Assembly (NCBI GenBank): GCA_963677785.2
Contig: CAXXDH010000002.1
Span: 1-64,000 of the forward strand
Origin: G963665495 sp963677785
Lineage (GTDB): Bacteria; Desulfobacterota; Desulfovibrionia; Desulfovibrionales; Desulfovibrionaceae
Length of the DNA: 64,000 nt
Reading direction: 5' to 3'
In this document: piece after piece, positions 21,754 through 30,043 of the stretch
Numbering within the stretch: the stretch's first letter is position 1
Layout of the letters: every line of letters starts with the position of its first letter
Translations under genes and position numbers: made by a program
Notes under the pieces: generated by a model
The model's input: only the letters and a program-made list of their open reading frames with translations
Told to the model about the DNA's origin: nothing
Databases searched by the model: none

Positions 21754-22167
21754 TCAGGCCGACTCGATGCTGATTTTGCGCGGTTTGACTTCTTCGGCCT
21801 TGGGAAGCCTGATTTCAAGCACGCCGTCTTTCAGCGTGGCCTTGATCCCGTCGCGGTCAACATCCTGGTGAATGCGGACTACGCGTTGAAAAGCGCCGTA
21901 GGGGCGCTCCTGGCGGTAGTACGTGCCTTCACCGGCCTTGATTTCGCCCTGGATGGTCAGGGTGGCCTCGGCCAGGGTGATGTCCAGTGCGTCCAGGCTG
22001 ACGCCCGGTACTTCACATTGGATATAGATCGCCTCGTCGTCTTCGGACAAATTCAGAGGCGGATATGACTGTCGGCGTTGGCTCATGGTCGGCGAAGTGA
22101 GCAGCGCGTCCATCAGCCGGTCAAAACCACGCGGCAGGCCATACAGCGATCTGAGTTCGGTAACCAT
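21754..22167 (-). CDS. Hsp20/alpha-crystallin family small heat shock protein (first gene)
   Basis: 137 residues from the ATG at 22167, chosen because AAGGAGG ends 9 nt ahead of it; the longer frame to 22191 would place that ribosome-binding site inside the gene. Alpha-crystallin domain from about residue 35: YPPLNLSEDDEAIYIQCEVPG, then LDITLAEATLTIQGEI, YGAFQRVVRIHQDVD, KDGVLEIRLPKAEEVKPRKI. N-terminal helix with GLPRGFDRLMDALL. First gene behind the CIRCE-controlled promoter, so it should be heat-inducible through HrcA. Cytoplasmic holdase. Confidence 0.94.
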   Translation of the reverse strand: MVTELRSLYGLPRGFDRLMDALLTSPTMSQRRQSYPPLNLSEDDEAIYIQCEVPGVSLDALDITLAEATLTIQGEIKAGEGTYYRQERPYGAFQRVVRIHQDVDRDGIKATLKDGVLEIRLPKAEEVKPRKISIESA

Positions 22168-22289
22168 TTTTGCAACCTCCTTAAGATTCATTGCAACCTT
22201 TTGTTAGCCAGAAAATAATGCCGTTTAGCGGGCTGTCAAGATTCTGGCCCAAAAAATAGCTTTGATATTCTGCTAAGTTATATAAAATA

Positions 22290-22316
22290 TTAGCACTCTC
22301 TTGCGTTGAGTGCCAA
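22290..22316 (-). promoter_or_regulatory. CIRCE element (HrcA operator) overlapping hsp20 promoter
   Basis: TTAGCACTC-N9-GAGTGCCAA matches the CIRCE consensus TTAGCACTC-N9-GAGTGCTAA at 17 of 18 arm positions. On the minus strand TTGGCA (22311-22316) and TAATAT (22287-22292) form a -35/-10 pair 18 nt apart, directly overlapping the element. Known HrcA biology predicts repression at normal temperature and derepression on heat or protein-folding stress. It lies 123 nt ahead of the first hsp20 start. Confidence 0.92.
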
Positions 22317-22484
22317 AAAAAGATAGTTTGAAAAAGCCCTGGCGGAGGGAAGAGAATTCAGGTAAATGCGTTTTTGATTTGTATGACTCTTGACGCTGCT
22401 GTTCGCAGACTTACTGTAACGATCAGCGACCGGGATATCCGGACGGCACGTGAGAGAATGCGGCTGATAAGGGAGGATAATGAA

Positions 22485-22820
22485 ATGCCCATCTACGAAT
22501 ACCACTGTAAAAAGTGCGACAATGTTTTCGAGGAATTTCAAAAAGGATTTGAAGAACGCTCGGTGAAGTGCCCCAAGTGCGCGGGCGAAGCCGAGCGGTT
22601 GATCTCGAACACCTCGTTCATCCTGAAGGGAACGGGTTGGTATGTGACGGATTATAACGGAAAGCACAACGGAACTTCGGCGCAAAGCTCGTCCGACGAT
22701 TCCAAAAACGGCAGCCAGTCGGCTGCATCGGCTTCTTCGTCTTCTTCCGCCAGCTCGGGCAGTTCCGACGCAGGAACCTCGGGTTCCAGCGCCAAAAGCA
22801 GCAGCGCAAGCACGCAGTAA
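22485..22820 (+). CDS. FmdB family zinc ribbon protein with Ser-rich tail
   Basis: 111 residues from the ATG at 22485, preceded by GGGAGGA; upstream in-frame codons are not supported. Residues 1-60 are the FmdB/CxxC_CxxC regulatory-protein zinc ribbon: MPIYEYHCKKCDNVFEEFQ, then VKCPKCAGEAERLIS and a TGWYVTDY motif. The remaining half is almost entirely Ser, Ala and Gly, low-complexity and probably disordered. Role unknown in this family beyond metal binding. It was first linked to formamidase/amide operon regulation in Methylophilus, so the name should not be read as a function here. Divergent from the hsp20 operon. Confidence 0.88.
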   Translation: MPIYEYHCKKCDNVFEEFQKGFEERSVKCPKCAGEAERLISNTSFILKGTGWYVTDYNGKHNGTSAQSSSDDSKNGSQSAASASSSSSASSGSSDAGTSGSSAKSSSASTQ

Positions 22821-23003
22821 AATTTCGCCTTACCTGTTGCGAGCAAACGGCTCATGAGTCCTGCCCCGCTTTCGAACAATCGAAAGAGGGTAAGGAGTCG
22901 TGCGCCGTTTTTTTGTTTGGCGGACAGAGCGTCGGGTCAGCGGGCGGCGGCATGAACGCACCGCCCGCCCATGGCGGCGTCTGCAACAGGGAGAAAAATC
23001 AAG

Positions 23004-23452
23004 GTAAGCGCTCACCCCCCAATCATCCACCAGAATGAATCCAGCTGAGATCGGATTGCGAAACATTGAAAAAGGTACTCATAGCGTCAACAAGAACAGG
23101 AAAGGTTCTTCTTCGCTGAATCCTGCACGTCTGGCGCAGGGACAAAATTCGTTCAGCCCAGCGGTTTGACTTCAGTTGGCCGAAGACACTGTTGCCGATG
23201 CCCGCGTTTACGACGGCTTTTTGATTTTTTATTGGGCTTGTCTTGGGGGTTTTTGAACGGGTTGTCGCTGGATGGGGGCTTGTTGGAGTTGGACGAATTT
23301 TGATTGAGCCTGGCTTCAAGCTGTTCGACACGGGCTTTGAGCATTTGGTTCTCGTCAAAAAGATCAGAAACAAACCCCAACATGGGCCAAGGCGTGTTGC
23401 TGACTACTTCTGCGAAAACTTTTCGGTGATAGGCGTAAGTTCGTCCATGCTA
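23004..23452 (-). pseudogene. IS66-family transposase remnant (internally deleted)
   Basis: Minus-strand frames read MDELTPITEKFSQ, then after a frameshift VVSNTPWPMLGFVSDLFDEN and LEARLNQNSSNSNKPPSSD, the N-terminal signature of IS66 TnpC. This joins abruptly near 23160 to NRWAERILSLRQTCRI and QPDLSWI-like C-terminal sequence (SQSDLSWIHSGG), so most of the transposase including the DDE catalytic core is missing. GTAAGCGCTCACCCCCC starting at 23004 matches the conserved GTAAGCG end of IS66 inverted repeats. No tnpA/tnpB or opposite inverted repeat is visible. A dead relic, not an active element. Confidence 0.75.
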
Positions 23453-23671
23453 TAAAAAGTTTTTGATATTTTGTTAGAATCTATCAATTTAACAATTTTA
23501 TAAAAAATAAAGCAAGATATGCGTTGCTTGGAAAGAAGTTTTGCGAAAATGAAAGATGAAATGAGCAATGCAAGGCAGATATATGATGTTTACAAAAGCA
23601 TATATTTTCACACGCAGCGAGAACTACGTTGCACAAAGGGGATTGAACAAAGAACGAGACTGAAGGGAAAG

Positions 23672-23700
23672 GAAAACACGGGGCGGAGAGTTCCGCCCCG
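23672..23700 (-). terminator. rho-independent terminator behind ackA
   Basis: On the minus strand CGGGGCGGA-ACTC-TCCGCCCCG is followed by TGTTTTCCTTTCC. It starts 14 nt behind the ackA stop and ends the pta-ackA transcript. Confidence 0.85.
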
Positions 23701-23714
23701 TATAAAAGTGCCGT

Positions 23715-24923
23715 TTATTTCGTGGCCAGCAGTTCCACGCACTGGATGGCGATTTCCAGCTCTTCGTTGGTTTTGATTTTGAAGATTTTGACCGGGCTGT
23801 CGTCCGTGTGCAGGGGGACGACTTCGCCCTTGGCATTGCCGTTTTTGGCGGGGTCCAGTTTGATTCCCAGGTGATCCAGGTCAGCGCAGACGCCCGCTCG
23901 TACGATTTTGTCGTTTTCGCCGATGCCCGCGGTAAATGCGATGGCGTCCAGGGGGCCGAGGTTGGCGTAGTACATGCCCACGTATTTGCGTATGGAGTGG
24001 ATGAGCATTTCCAGGGCCAGTTTGGCGCGTTCGTCGCCTTTGTCAATGGCCGCGTGGATGTCGCGCAGGTCCATCATGCCGCAGAGGCCCTTGAGACCGG
24101 ATTCCTTGTGGATGAGGTGTTCGAGCTCCTCAAAGCTTAATCCTTTCTGCTGCGCGATGTAGGGCAGGGCGCTGGGGTCGACGCTGCCCGTACGGGTGCC
24201 CATGACCACACCGGCCAGAGGCGTCAGGCCCATGGAGGTGTCCACGCATTTGCCGTTTTTGATGGCCGTGAGGCTGCTGCCGTTGCCCAGGTGCAGGGTG
24301 ATGGCGGTGAGTTCGGAAAGGGGCTTGTTCAGTGCCTTGGCCAGCTGCTTGGCCACGTAGCGGTGCGAAGTGCCGTGAAAGCCGTAACGGCGTACGCGGT
24401 ATTTCTCGTAGTATTCGTAGGGCAGCGCGTACATGTAGGCTTTGGGTTCCATGGTCTGGTGAAAGGCCGTATCGAAAACCGTGATCTGCGGTACGCCCGG
24501 GAAAAGTTCCATGGCCACGAGGATACCGGCGATATGTCCGGGGTTGTGGAGCGGAGCCAGGGGAATGGCTTCCTTGAGGCCTTCGATGACATGATCGTCG
24601 ACGAACATGGGGGCTTCAAAACGGCCGCCATGCACTATGCGATGGCCGCATACGGCGATTTCGGACGTATTGGCGATGACGCCGACTTCCGGATCGGTGA
24701 GCAGGGCGATGACCTGGCGCATGCCGGTGTCGTGGTCCGGCAGGGGCTCGGTTTTTTCGACCTTTTTTTCTTTGTCGGTGTCCGGCCAGGCTTTGTGGCT
24801 CAGGGAGCCCATTTCTTCGCCGATACGTTCGACCAGGCCCTGTGCCTGGACAGTTTCGGTGTCCATGTCGATCAGCTGGTATTTGATCGACGAGGAACCA
24901 CAGTTAATGACAAGTACTTTCAT
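23715..24923 (-). CDS. ackA: acetate kinase
   Basis: 402 residues, standard family length. Makes acetate and ATP from acetyl phosphate and ADP (reversible), the substrate-level phosphorylation step paired with Pta. Motifs in order: VLVINCGSSSIKYQL at the N-terminus, HRIVHGG, VFDTAFHQTM, YGFHGTSHRYV, LHLGNGSSL, and GLTPLAGVVMGTRTGSVDP in the adenosine/acetate region. ATG at 24923 follows AAGGAATATTGCTT. It overlaps the 3' end of pta by 20 nt, implying translational coupling, and is followed by a terminator. In sulfate reducers the pair oxidises or forms acetyl-CoA-derived acetate. Confidence 0.98.
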   Translation of the reverse strand: MKVLVINCGSSSIKYQLIDMDTETVQAQGLVERIGEEMGSLSHKAWPDTDKEKKVEKTEPLPDHDTGMRQVIALLTDPEVGVIANTSEIAVCGHRIVHGGRFEAPMFVDDHVIEGLKEAIPLAPLHNPGHIAGILVAMELFPGVPQITVFDTAFHQTMEPKAYMYALPYEYYEKYRVRRYGFHGTSHRYVAKQLAKALNKPLSELTAITLHLGNGSSLTAIKNGKCVDTSMGLTPLAGVVMGTRTGSVDPSALPYIAQQKGLSFEELEHLIHKESGLKGLCGMMDLRDIHAAIDKGDERAKLALEMLIHSIRKYVGMYYANLGPLDAIAFTAGIGENDKIVRAGVCADLDHLGIKLDPAKNGNAKGEVVPLHTDDSPVKIFKIKTNEELEIAIQCVELLATK

Positions 24924-27027
24924 AAGCAATATTCCTTGTTTCTTGAGCTTGAATTGCGGCAATAGCCACTGTGTTGACAATATCGGGGATGCTGCAGCCC
25001 CGAGAGAGGTCGAGAACCGGTTTTTTCAAACCCTGCAATACGGGCCCGATGGCCACGGCGTCCGCGGCCCGTTGCACGGCCTTATACGCGATGTTGCCCG
25101 TATTCAGATCCGGGACGATGAAGACGGTGGCGTGTCCGGCGACCTGACTGTCGGGCAGTTTGGTTTTTGCCACCTCGGGGGAGATGGCGGCGTCGTACTG
25201 AATGGGACCTTCGATGGGCAGGTCCGGAGCCAGGTCCTTGGCGATTTTTGTCGCTTCGCGGACCTTGTCCACATCAGCGCCTTTGCCGGAGCCGCCCGTG
25301 GAATACGAGAGCAGGGCCACACGCGGTTCCACGCCGAAAAGCCTGGCAGTCTGGGCAGAGGATACGGCGATTTCCGCCAGCTGCTGCGCATTGGGATCCG
25401 GATTCACGGCGCAGTCTCCGTAGACCAGGACGCGGTCCTTGAGGCACATGAAAAAGACCGAGGACACAATGGAGCAGCCCGAGCGGGTCTTGATGATTTC
25501 CAGGGCAGGGCGGATGGTCTGCGCGGTGGTGGTGATGGAACCGGAAACCATGGCGTCGGCGAACTGCTTGTGGACCATCATGGTGGCGAAATAGGTGTTG
25601 TCGAGCATCTGGTCATAGGCCATGTCCATGGTGATGCCCTTGTGTTTGCGCAGCTCAAAGTAAGTCTGGGCGAATTCCTCGCGCCAAGAGGACTCCTTGG
25701 GATCGATAATCTGCACGTCGCGCAACTGCAGGCCCAGCTGCCCGACCCGTGCGGAAACGTCTTTCTGATCCCCCAGCAGGGTGACGTTGCAGATGCCGCG
25801 TTTGAGCAGCACGTCCGCGGCCTGCAGAATACGGTCGCTGGAACCTTCGGGCAGCACCACATGCTGTTTGTCTGCCTGCGCGCGTTCAATGAGGCTGAAC
25901 TCGAACATTTTGGGCGTGAGTTTGTTGGTCTTGACCACTACAAGCTTTTCACGCAGCTCCGCCGTGTTCACATGGCTTTCGAAGTGCTTCAGGGCGATGG
26001 AAATTTTGGGCAGGTTGTCCGGGGCGATCCGGCCGTAGAGGTTGTTGAGCTTGTGTGCGGCCTTGTAGGTGTGGTCTTTTACCAGCAGCACGGCCATGGG
26101 TACCTCGCGCCAGCCTTCGATGAGCTGGGCCAGGCGCTCGCTGGGTTTGATGCCCCCGGTGAGCACGATTCCGGAAATGTCCGGATAGGTAGTGGAAATG
26201 CGCGAGACCAGGCAGCTGAGAATAATGTCCGTACGGTCCCCCGGAACCAGCACCAGGCTGCCTTGCTGGATGTATCCCATGAAGTTGGAGGCCTGCATGG
26301 CGGCTACCAGGTAATCGTCGGCCAGGGCGTTGAGGCGGTCCTTGCCGTACAGGACGCTGGCGCCCAGCCAGTCTTTGACTTCCTCGATGGACGGGCGGCT
26401 GAGACAGCGTTCGTCCGGAATAGTGTAGAGCAGCATGTCCGGATTTTTAATTTTCAGAGAGACTTCCGGAAGCTTTCCCGTACGTTCGTCAAGGCCGACA
26501 CGGTTGAGGACAAGGGCGAACAGGTGCAGATTGCGCTCCTCGCTGGTTTTCAGCACCAGTTGCGCGTCGGCCGCCAGTTCCTCAGGCGTTTTATCAAAGC
26601 CGCTGACCACAAACAGGGTGGGCGCGCCGATGTTTTCGGCAATGGCCGAGTTCAGGTCGGCCTCGAACGCCGGATCGGAAGAAGAACAATCCGTACCTTC
26701 GACAAGCACGAAGTCATACTTTTTTTCCAGTTCCTTGTATTTTTCGAGGACGGTTTCCATCAGTTCGTCGTTTTTGCCCTGGTTGATGAGGTGGCGGGCC
26801 TGGGGCAGCGTAAAGGCGTAGGACTGTTCATAATTCTGCTGGAGATTGAAGTGGCTGCGAATCAGATTGATGTCGTTATCGGGGATTTCCGGCTGCTTTT
26901 GGGCGATGATGGGTCTGAAAAAAGCGACTTTGGGGATTTCTTTGAGCAGCAGCTGCATCAGGCCGAGGACGATGGCTGACTTGCCGCTATAGCGTTCGGA
27001 CGAAGTGACGAACAAATTGGTGGACAT
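24904..27027 (-). CDS. pta: phosphate acetyltransferase, long DRTGG-domain form
   Basis: 707 residues. Interconverts acetyl-CoA plus phosphate with acetyl phosphate plus CoA. The N-terminal third is a P-loop/DTBS-like domain (TSSERYSGKSAIVLGLMQLL, VLVEGTDCSS). The middle DRTGG domain (about 215-330) includes PGDRTDIILSCL and GIVLTGG. The C-terminal third is the catalytic PTA_PTB domain (VVLPEGSSDRILQAADVLLKR, SYSTGGSGKGADVDKVREAT, DAAISPEVA). This is the long regulated form found in many proteobacteria. ATG at 27027 follows GAGAGGGAAAAATC. First gene of pta-ackA. A strong hairpin lies just upstream, separating it from glgP. Confidence 0.97.
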   Translation of the reverse strand: MSTNLFVTSSERYSGKSAIVLGLMQLLLKEIPKVAFFRPIIAQKQPEIPDNDINLIRSHFNLQQNYEQSYAFTLPQARHLINQGKNDELMETVLEKYKELEKKYDFVLVEGTDCSSSDPAFEADLNSAIAENIGAPTLFVVSGFDKTPEELAADAQLVLKTSEERNLHLFALVLNRVGLDERTGKLPEVSLKIKNPDMLLYTIPDERCLSRPSIEEVKDWLGASVLYGKDRLNALADDYLVAAMQASNFMGYIQQGSLVLVPGDRTDIILSCLVSRISTTYPDISGIVLTGGIKPSERLAQLIEGWREVPMAVLLVKDHTYKAAHKLNNLYGRIAPDNLPKISIALKHFESHVNTAELREKLVVVKTNKLTPKMFEFSLIERAQADKQHVVLPEGSSDRILQAADVLLKRGICNVTLLGDQKDVSARVGQLGLQLRDVQIIDPKESSWREEFAQTYFELRKHKGITMDMAYDQMLDNTYFATMMVHKQFADAMVSGSITTTAQTIRPALEIIKTRSGCSIVSSVFFMCLKDRVLVYGDCAVNPDPNAQQLAEIAVSSAQTARLFGVEPRVALLSYSTGGSGKGADVDKVREATKIAKDLAPDLPIEGPIQYDAAISPEVAKTKLPDSQVAGHATVFIVPDLNTGNIAYKAVQRAADAVAIGPVLQGLKKPVLDLSRGCSIPDIVNTVAIAAIQAQETRNIAYESTCH

Positions 27028-27044
27028 GATTTTTCCCTCTCAAA

Positions 27045-27086
27045 CATGCCGGGCGAAGACATGGTGATCCGTCTTCGCCCGGCATG
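27045..27086 (-). terminator. strong hairpin between glgP and pta
   Basis: Sixteen uninterrupted base pairs: CATGCCGGGCGAAGAC, a ten-base loop, GTCTTCGCCCGGCATG. On the minus strand it follows the glgP stop by 30 nt but has only a short TTTGAG tail, so termination may be partial, or it may act as a transcript stabiliser for pta. Confidence 0.65.
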
Positions 27087-27116
27087 GCGTACGGTATGAT
27101 AGTTACCGGAATCTGC

Positions 27117-29588
27117 TTAATTCGATTTCACGTCCCATATATCGCGTACGTACTCCATGACGGCGCGATCGCTGGAGAATTTCCCCATACGGGCGGTGTT
27201 CAGAATGGAACGCCTGATCCATTCCTGCTGATCCAGGTACAACTTCGATACATCTGCCTGGCAGTCCACATAGGCGCGGTAATCGGCGGTCAGCAGGAAC
27301 CAGTCTCCGTGGTCCAGCAGCGGCGTTACCACGGGAACGAAAATGCCCGGTTCGGTGGGGCAGAACAGATCGCCCATGAGCATGTTCAGGACCTGTTTCA
27401 ATTCCGGGTCGCTTTCATAAGCGGCGCGAGGGTTGTATCCGTCCCGGCGTTTTTGTGCAACTTCGTCTGCCTTGAGACCGAAGATAAAAATGTTCTCCGG
27501 GCCCACTTCTTCCATTATTTCAACGTTGGCGCCGTCCAGGGTGCCGATGGTCAGAGCTCCGTTGAGTGCGAATTTCATGTTGCCCGTACCCGAGGCTTCC
27601 ATGCCGGCGGTGGAAATCTGCTCGGAAAGGTCCGCGGCCGCGATGAGCTTTTCATTGAGCGAGACGCAGTAGTTGGGCAAAAAGTATACCTTGAGCTTGT
27701 CGCCCACGTCCGGGTCGTTGTTCACCACATCGGCCACGGAGTTGACGCATTTGATGGTCTGCTTGGCCATCCAGTAGCCGGGAGCGGCCTTGCCGCCGAA
27801 TAACACCGTACGCGGTACGTGCACACTGTCGGGATCGGCCTTGATGCGCTTGTACATGGTGATAACGTGCAGCAGGTTGAGCAGCTGGCGCTTGTATTCG
27901 TGAATACGCTTGACCTGAATGTCGAACATGCTTTCAGGATTGATGATGGGGCCGCCTTGCTCGGCGATGTAGGCGGCCAGCTTTTCCTTGTTGTGGCGCC
28001 GGATGTTTTTCCATTGAGTCTGGAATTCCGCATTGTCGGCATAGGGTTCGAGTTTTTTGAGCTGGTCCAGATCTGTGATCCAGTCTTTTCCGATGTGGTC
28101 GCAAATCAGTTCGGTCAGGCGCGGGTTGGCCTGGCGCAGAAAACGGCGGGGTGTGACGCCGTTGGTCTTGTTGTTGAATTTGTCCGGATACATCTCGTAG
28201 AAATCCTGGAAAATGCTCTGCTTGATGATCTCCGTGTGCAGGGCGGCCACGCCGTTGACCGAGCGGCTGGCCACAATGGCCAGATGCGACATGCGTACGT
28301 AGCGCGTGGGCCCTTCTTCTATAATGGACATCCGGCTGAGACGGTCCATGTCGCCTGGGAAGCGGGCGGCCACGTCTTCCAGAAAGCGGCGGTTGATTTC
28401 GTAGATGATCAGCAGATGGCGGGGCAGCAATTCTTCAAAATAGCGTACGGGCCATTTTTCAAGGGCCTCAGGCAATACGGTGTGGTTGGTGTAGGCAAAG
28501 GTCTTGCGGCAGACGTCCCAGGCCGTATCCCAATCGATGAGCTCCTTGTCCAGCATCAGGCGCATCAGTTCGGGGATGGCGATGGCCGGATGGGTTTCAT
28601 TGAGCTGGATGACGGCTTCTTCCGGAATATTGGTGATGGGCCGGTCCACCTTGCGGTGGCGGCGCATGATGTCCTGCAGGGTGGCGGAGACCAGGAAATA
28701 CTGCTGCTTGAAGCGCAGCTGCTTGCCTTCGTCGGATTCGTCGTTGGGGTAGAGCACCATGGAAATGTTGACGTCGTGAATGATGTCCTGCATGGCCCGG
28801 ACATAGTCTCCGTGGTTGAAGTAATCCAGGTTGAATCCTTCGTCCGAGTGGGCTTCCCAGAGCCGCATATTGATGACGTAGTCGTTTTTGAAGCCCGGAA
28901 TCATAATGTCGCAGGCCATGGCCATGACGTCGTTGGTATGCTCCCAGGCATAGCGCTGGCGGCCCAGTTCATCGGTCCATTCGTGGATATCGCCGCCAAA
29001 ATGCACACGGTAGAGATAATCCTGGCGCTGGTATTCCCAGATGTTGCCGAATTTGAGCCAGTTGTCCGCCTTTTCCACCTGGTGGCCGTCTTTGATGAGC
29101 TGATGGAAAATGCCGAACGCGTAGCGAATGCCGTACCCGTAGCCGGGAATTTTCTGCGAGGCCATGGAATCCAGGTAACAGGAAGCCAATCTGCCGAGAC
29201 CGCCGTTGCCCAGCCCTGGTTCGGGTTCGATCTGCGTGATTTCTTCCAGCTCCAGGCCGAATTCTTTCAAGGCTTCGCGCGCATCGTTCTCCAGTCCGAG
29301 ATTGATGAGGTTGTTGTGCAGAAACGGACCGGGCAGAAATTCGAGCGAGAGATAATAGACCCGCTTGCGGCGTTTGGAATAGTAGCTTTGCTGCGTCTGG
29401 ATCCAGCGTTCAATCAGTCGGTCGCGTACGGCGTAGGAAAGCCCGCGAAAAATGTTTGCTCTGCTGGCTCTTTCGCTGTCGCATCCGGTATTGGAGACAA
29501 TATGACGCATAATGGCGTCAATGAGATTTTCCGCCTCAAGATCTTTGGTTCTACTCGGATGTTTCCCTGTGTCATGGGTGTGTGGCAT
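27117..29588 (-). CDS. glgP: glycogen/starch (alpha-glucan) phosphorylase, GT35
   Basis: 823 residues from the ATG at 29588, chosen because GGAGGACAAC lies just upstream; a longer frame to 29630 lacks this. Releases glucose 1-phosphate from storage glucan using phosphate and pyridoxal phosphate. Visible signatures: EPEPGLGNGGLGRLASCYLD near the N-terminus, IPGYGYGIRYAFGIF, ALNDTHPAIAIPE-like QLNETHPAIAIPELMR, and the PLP site EASGTGNMKFALNGAL with the Schiff-base Lys in GNMK, then IGTLDGANVEI. Full family length. Transcribed with, but insulated by a hairpin from, pta-ackA, feeding stored carbon to acetyl-CoA and acetate. Confidence 0.97.
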   Translation of the reverse strand: MPHTHDTGKHPSRTKDLEAENLIDAIMRHIVSNTGCDSERASRANIFRGLSYAVRDRLIERWIQTQQSYYSKRRKRVYYLSLEFLPGPFLHNNLINLGLENDAREALKEFGLELEEITQIEPEPGLGNGGLGRLASCYLDSMASQKIPGYGYGIRYAFGIFHQLIKDGHQVEKADNWLKFGNIWEYQRQDYLYRVHFGGDIHEWTDELGRQRYAWEHTNDVMAMACDIMIPGFKNDYVINMRLWEAHSDEGFNLDYFNHGDYVRAMQDIIHDVNISMVLYPNDESDEGKQLRFKQQYFLVSATLQDIMRRHRKVDRPITNIPEEAVIQLNETHPAIAIPELMRLMLDKELIDWDTAWDVCRKTFAYTNHTVLPEALEKWPVRYFEELLPRHLLIIYEINRRFLEDVAARFPGDMDRLSRMSIIEEGPTRYVRMSHLAIVASRSVNGVAALHTEIIKQSIFQDFYEMYPDKFNNKTNGVTPRRFLRQANPRLTELICDHIGKDWITDLDQLKKLEPYADNAEFQTQWKNIRRHNKEKLAAYIAEQGGPIINPESMFDIQVKRIHEYKRQLLNLLHVITMYKRIKADPDSVHVPRTVLFGGKAAPGYWMAKQTIKCVNSVADVVNNDPDVGDKLKVYFLPNYCVSLNEKLIAAADLSEQISTAGMEASGTGNMKFALNGALTIGTLDGANVEIMEEVGPENIFIFGLKADEVAQKRRDGYNPRAAYESDPELKQVLNMLMGDLFCPTEPGIFVPVVTPLLDHGDWFLLTADYRAYVDCQADVSKLYLDQQEWIRRSILNTARMGKFSSDRAVMEYVRDIWDVKSN

Positions 29589-30043
29589 GTGTTGTCCTCC
29601 TGGATCGCCGTTCCGGATGAGTGGTTGCAAAAAAATGCTGCTTCAACAGTTCATGCACGTCCTGTAGCCTGTTCGTCAAAAACCTTCATGGCGGTTTTGT
29701 GCTTCATGTAACATTCCTATCAAAAAAAAGCAGCAATAAGAAATCCTCCGGGAGAGGAAAAACCGGACTTTTCCAGCGATACAGGAAAGGATCCTTCCTT
29801 TCGAAGAATAAAACAAAATTCCCTGCCGGAACGGAACAGATACCGTAACCGTTTAAACAGACGATAAATAGGTTCATCGGGTAAGCCTGCGGGCTGCCCG
29901 GACGAGAGAAAGCATGTTTTTACAAAAAAAAGTTATGCAAAATTCATGCATATTTTTGAAAAGACGAAATATACGGACGTTTTTTTTACAGATGACGAAG
30001 GAGGGGAGACACGATATAAAAGCTCCCAACAGGAGGGGGTTTC
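29589..30043. other. divergent intergenic region, glgP / radical SAM gene
   Basis: 455 nt. On the minus strand an 18-codon open frame (29651-29707, MKHKTAMKVFDEQATGRA) has an AGGAATGTTAC leader and could be a small upstream peptide in the glgP leader. On the plus strand an inverted repeat ATGCA-N7-TGCAT lies at 29935-29951, about 90 nt before the radical SAM gene, a possible operator. T-rich tracts at about 29912 and 29990. No well-spaced -35/-10 pair was found for either direction. Confidence 0.45.

Noticed and set aside
22830..23066. 78-codon minus-strand frame behind fmdB
   Set aside because: Arg-rich, no motif, partly overlaps the IS66 remnant end; likely noncoding.
23519..23776. 85-codon plus-strand frame
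   Set aside because: Runs into the opposite strand of ackA and its terminator; no ribosome-binding site or motif.
24607..26979. 790-codon plus-strand open frame
   Set aside because: Opposite pta, which has full-length homology and conserved motifs. The shadow has no recognisable motif or ribosome-binding site.
27819..29711. 630-codon plus-strand open frame
   Set aside because: Opposite glgP; composition-driven shadow.
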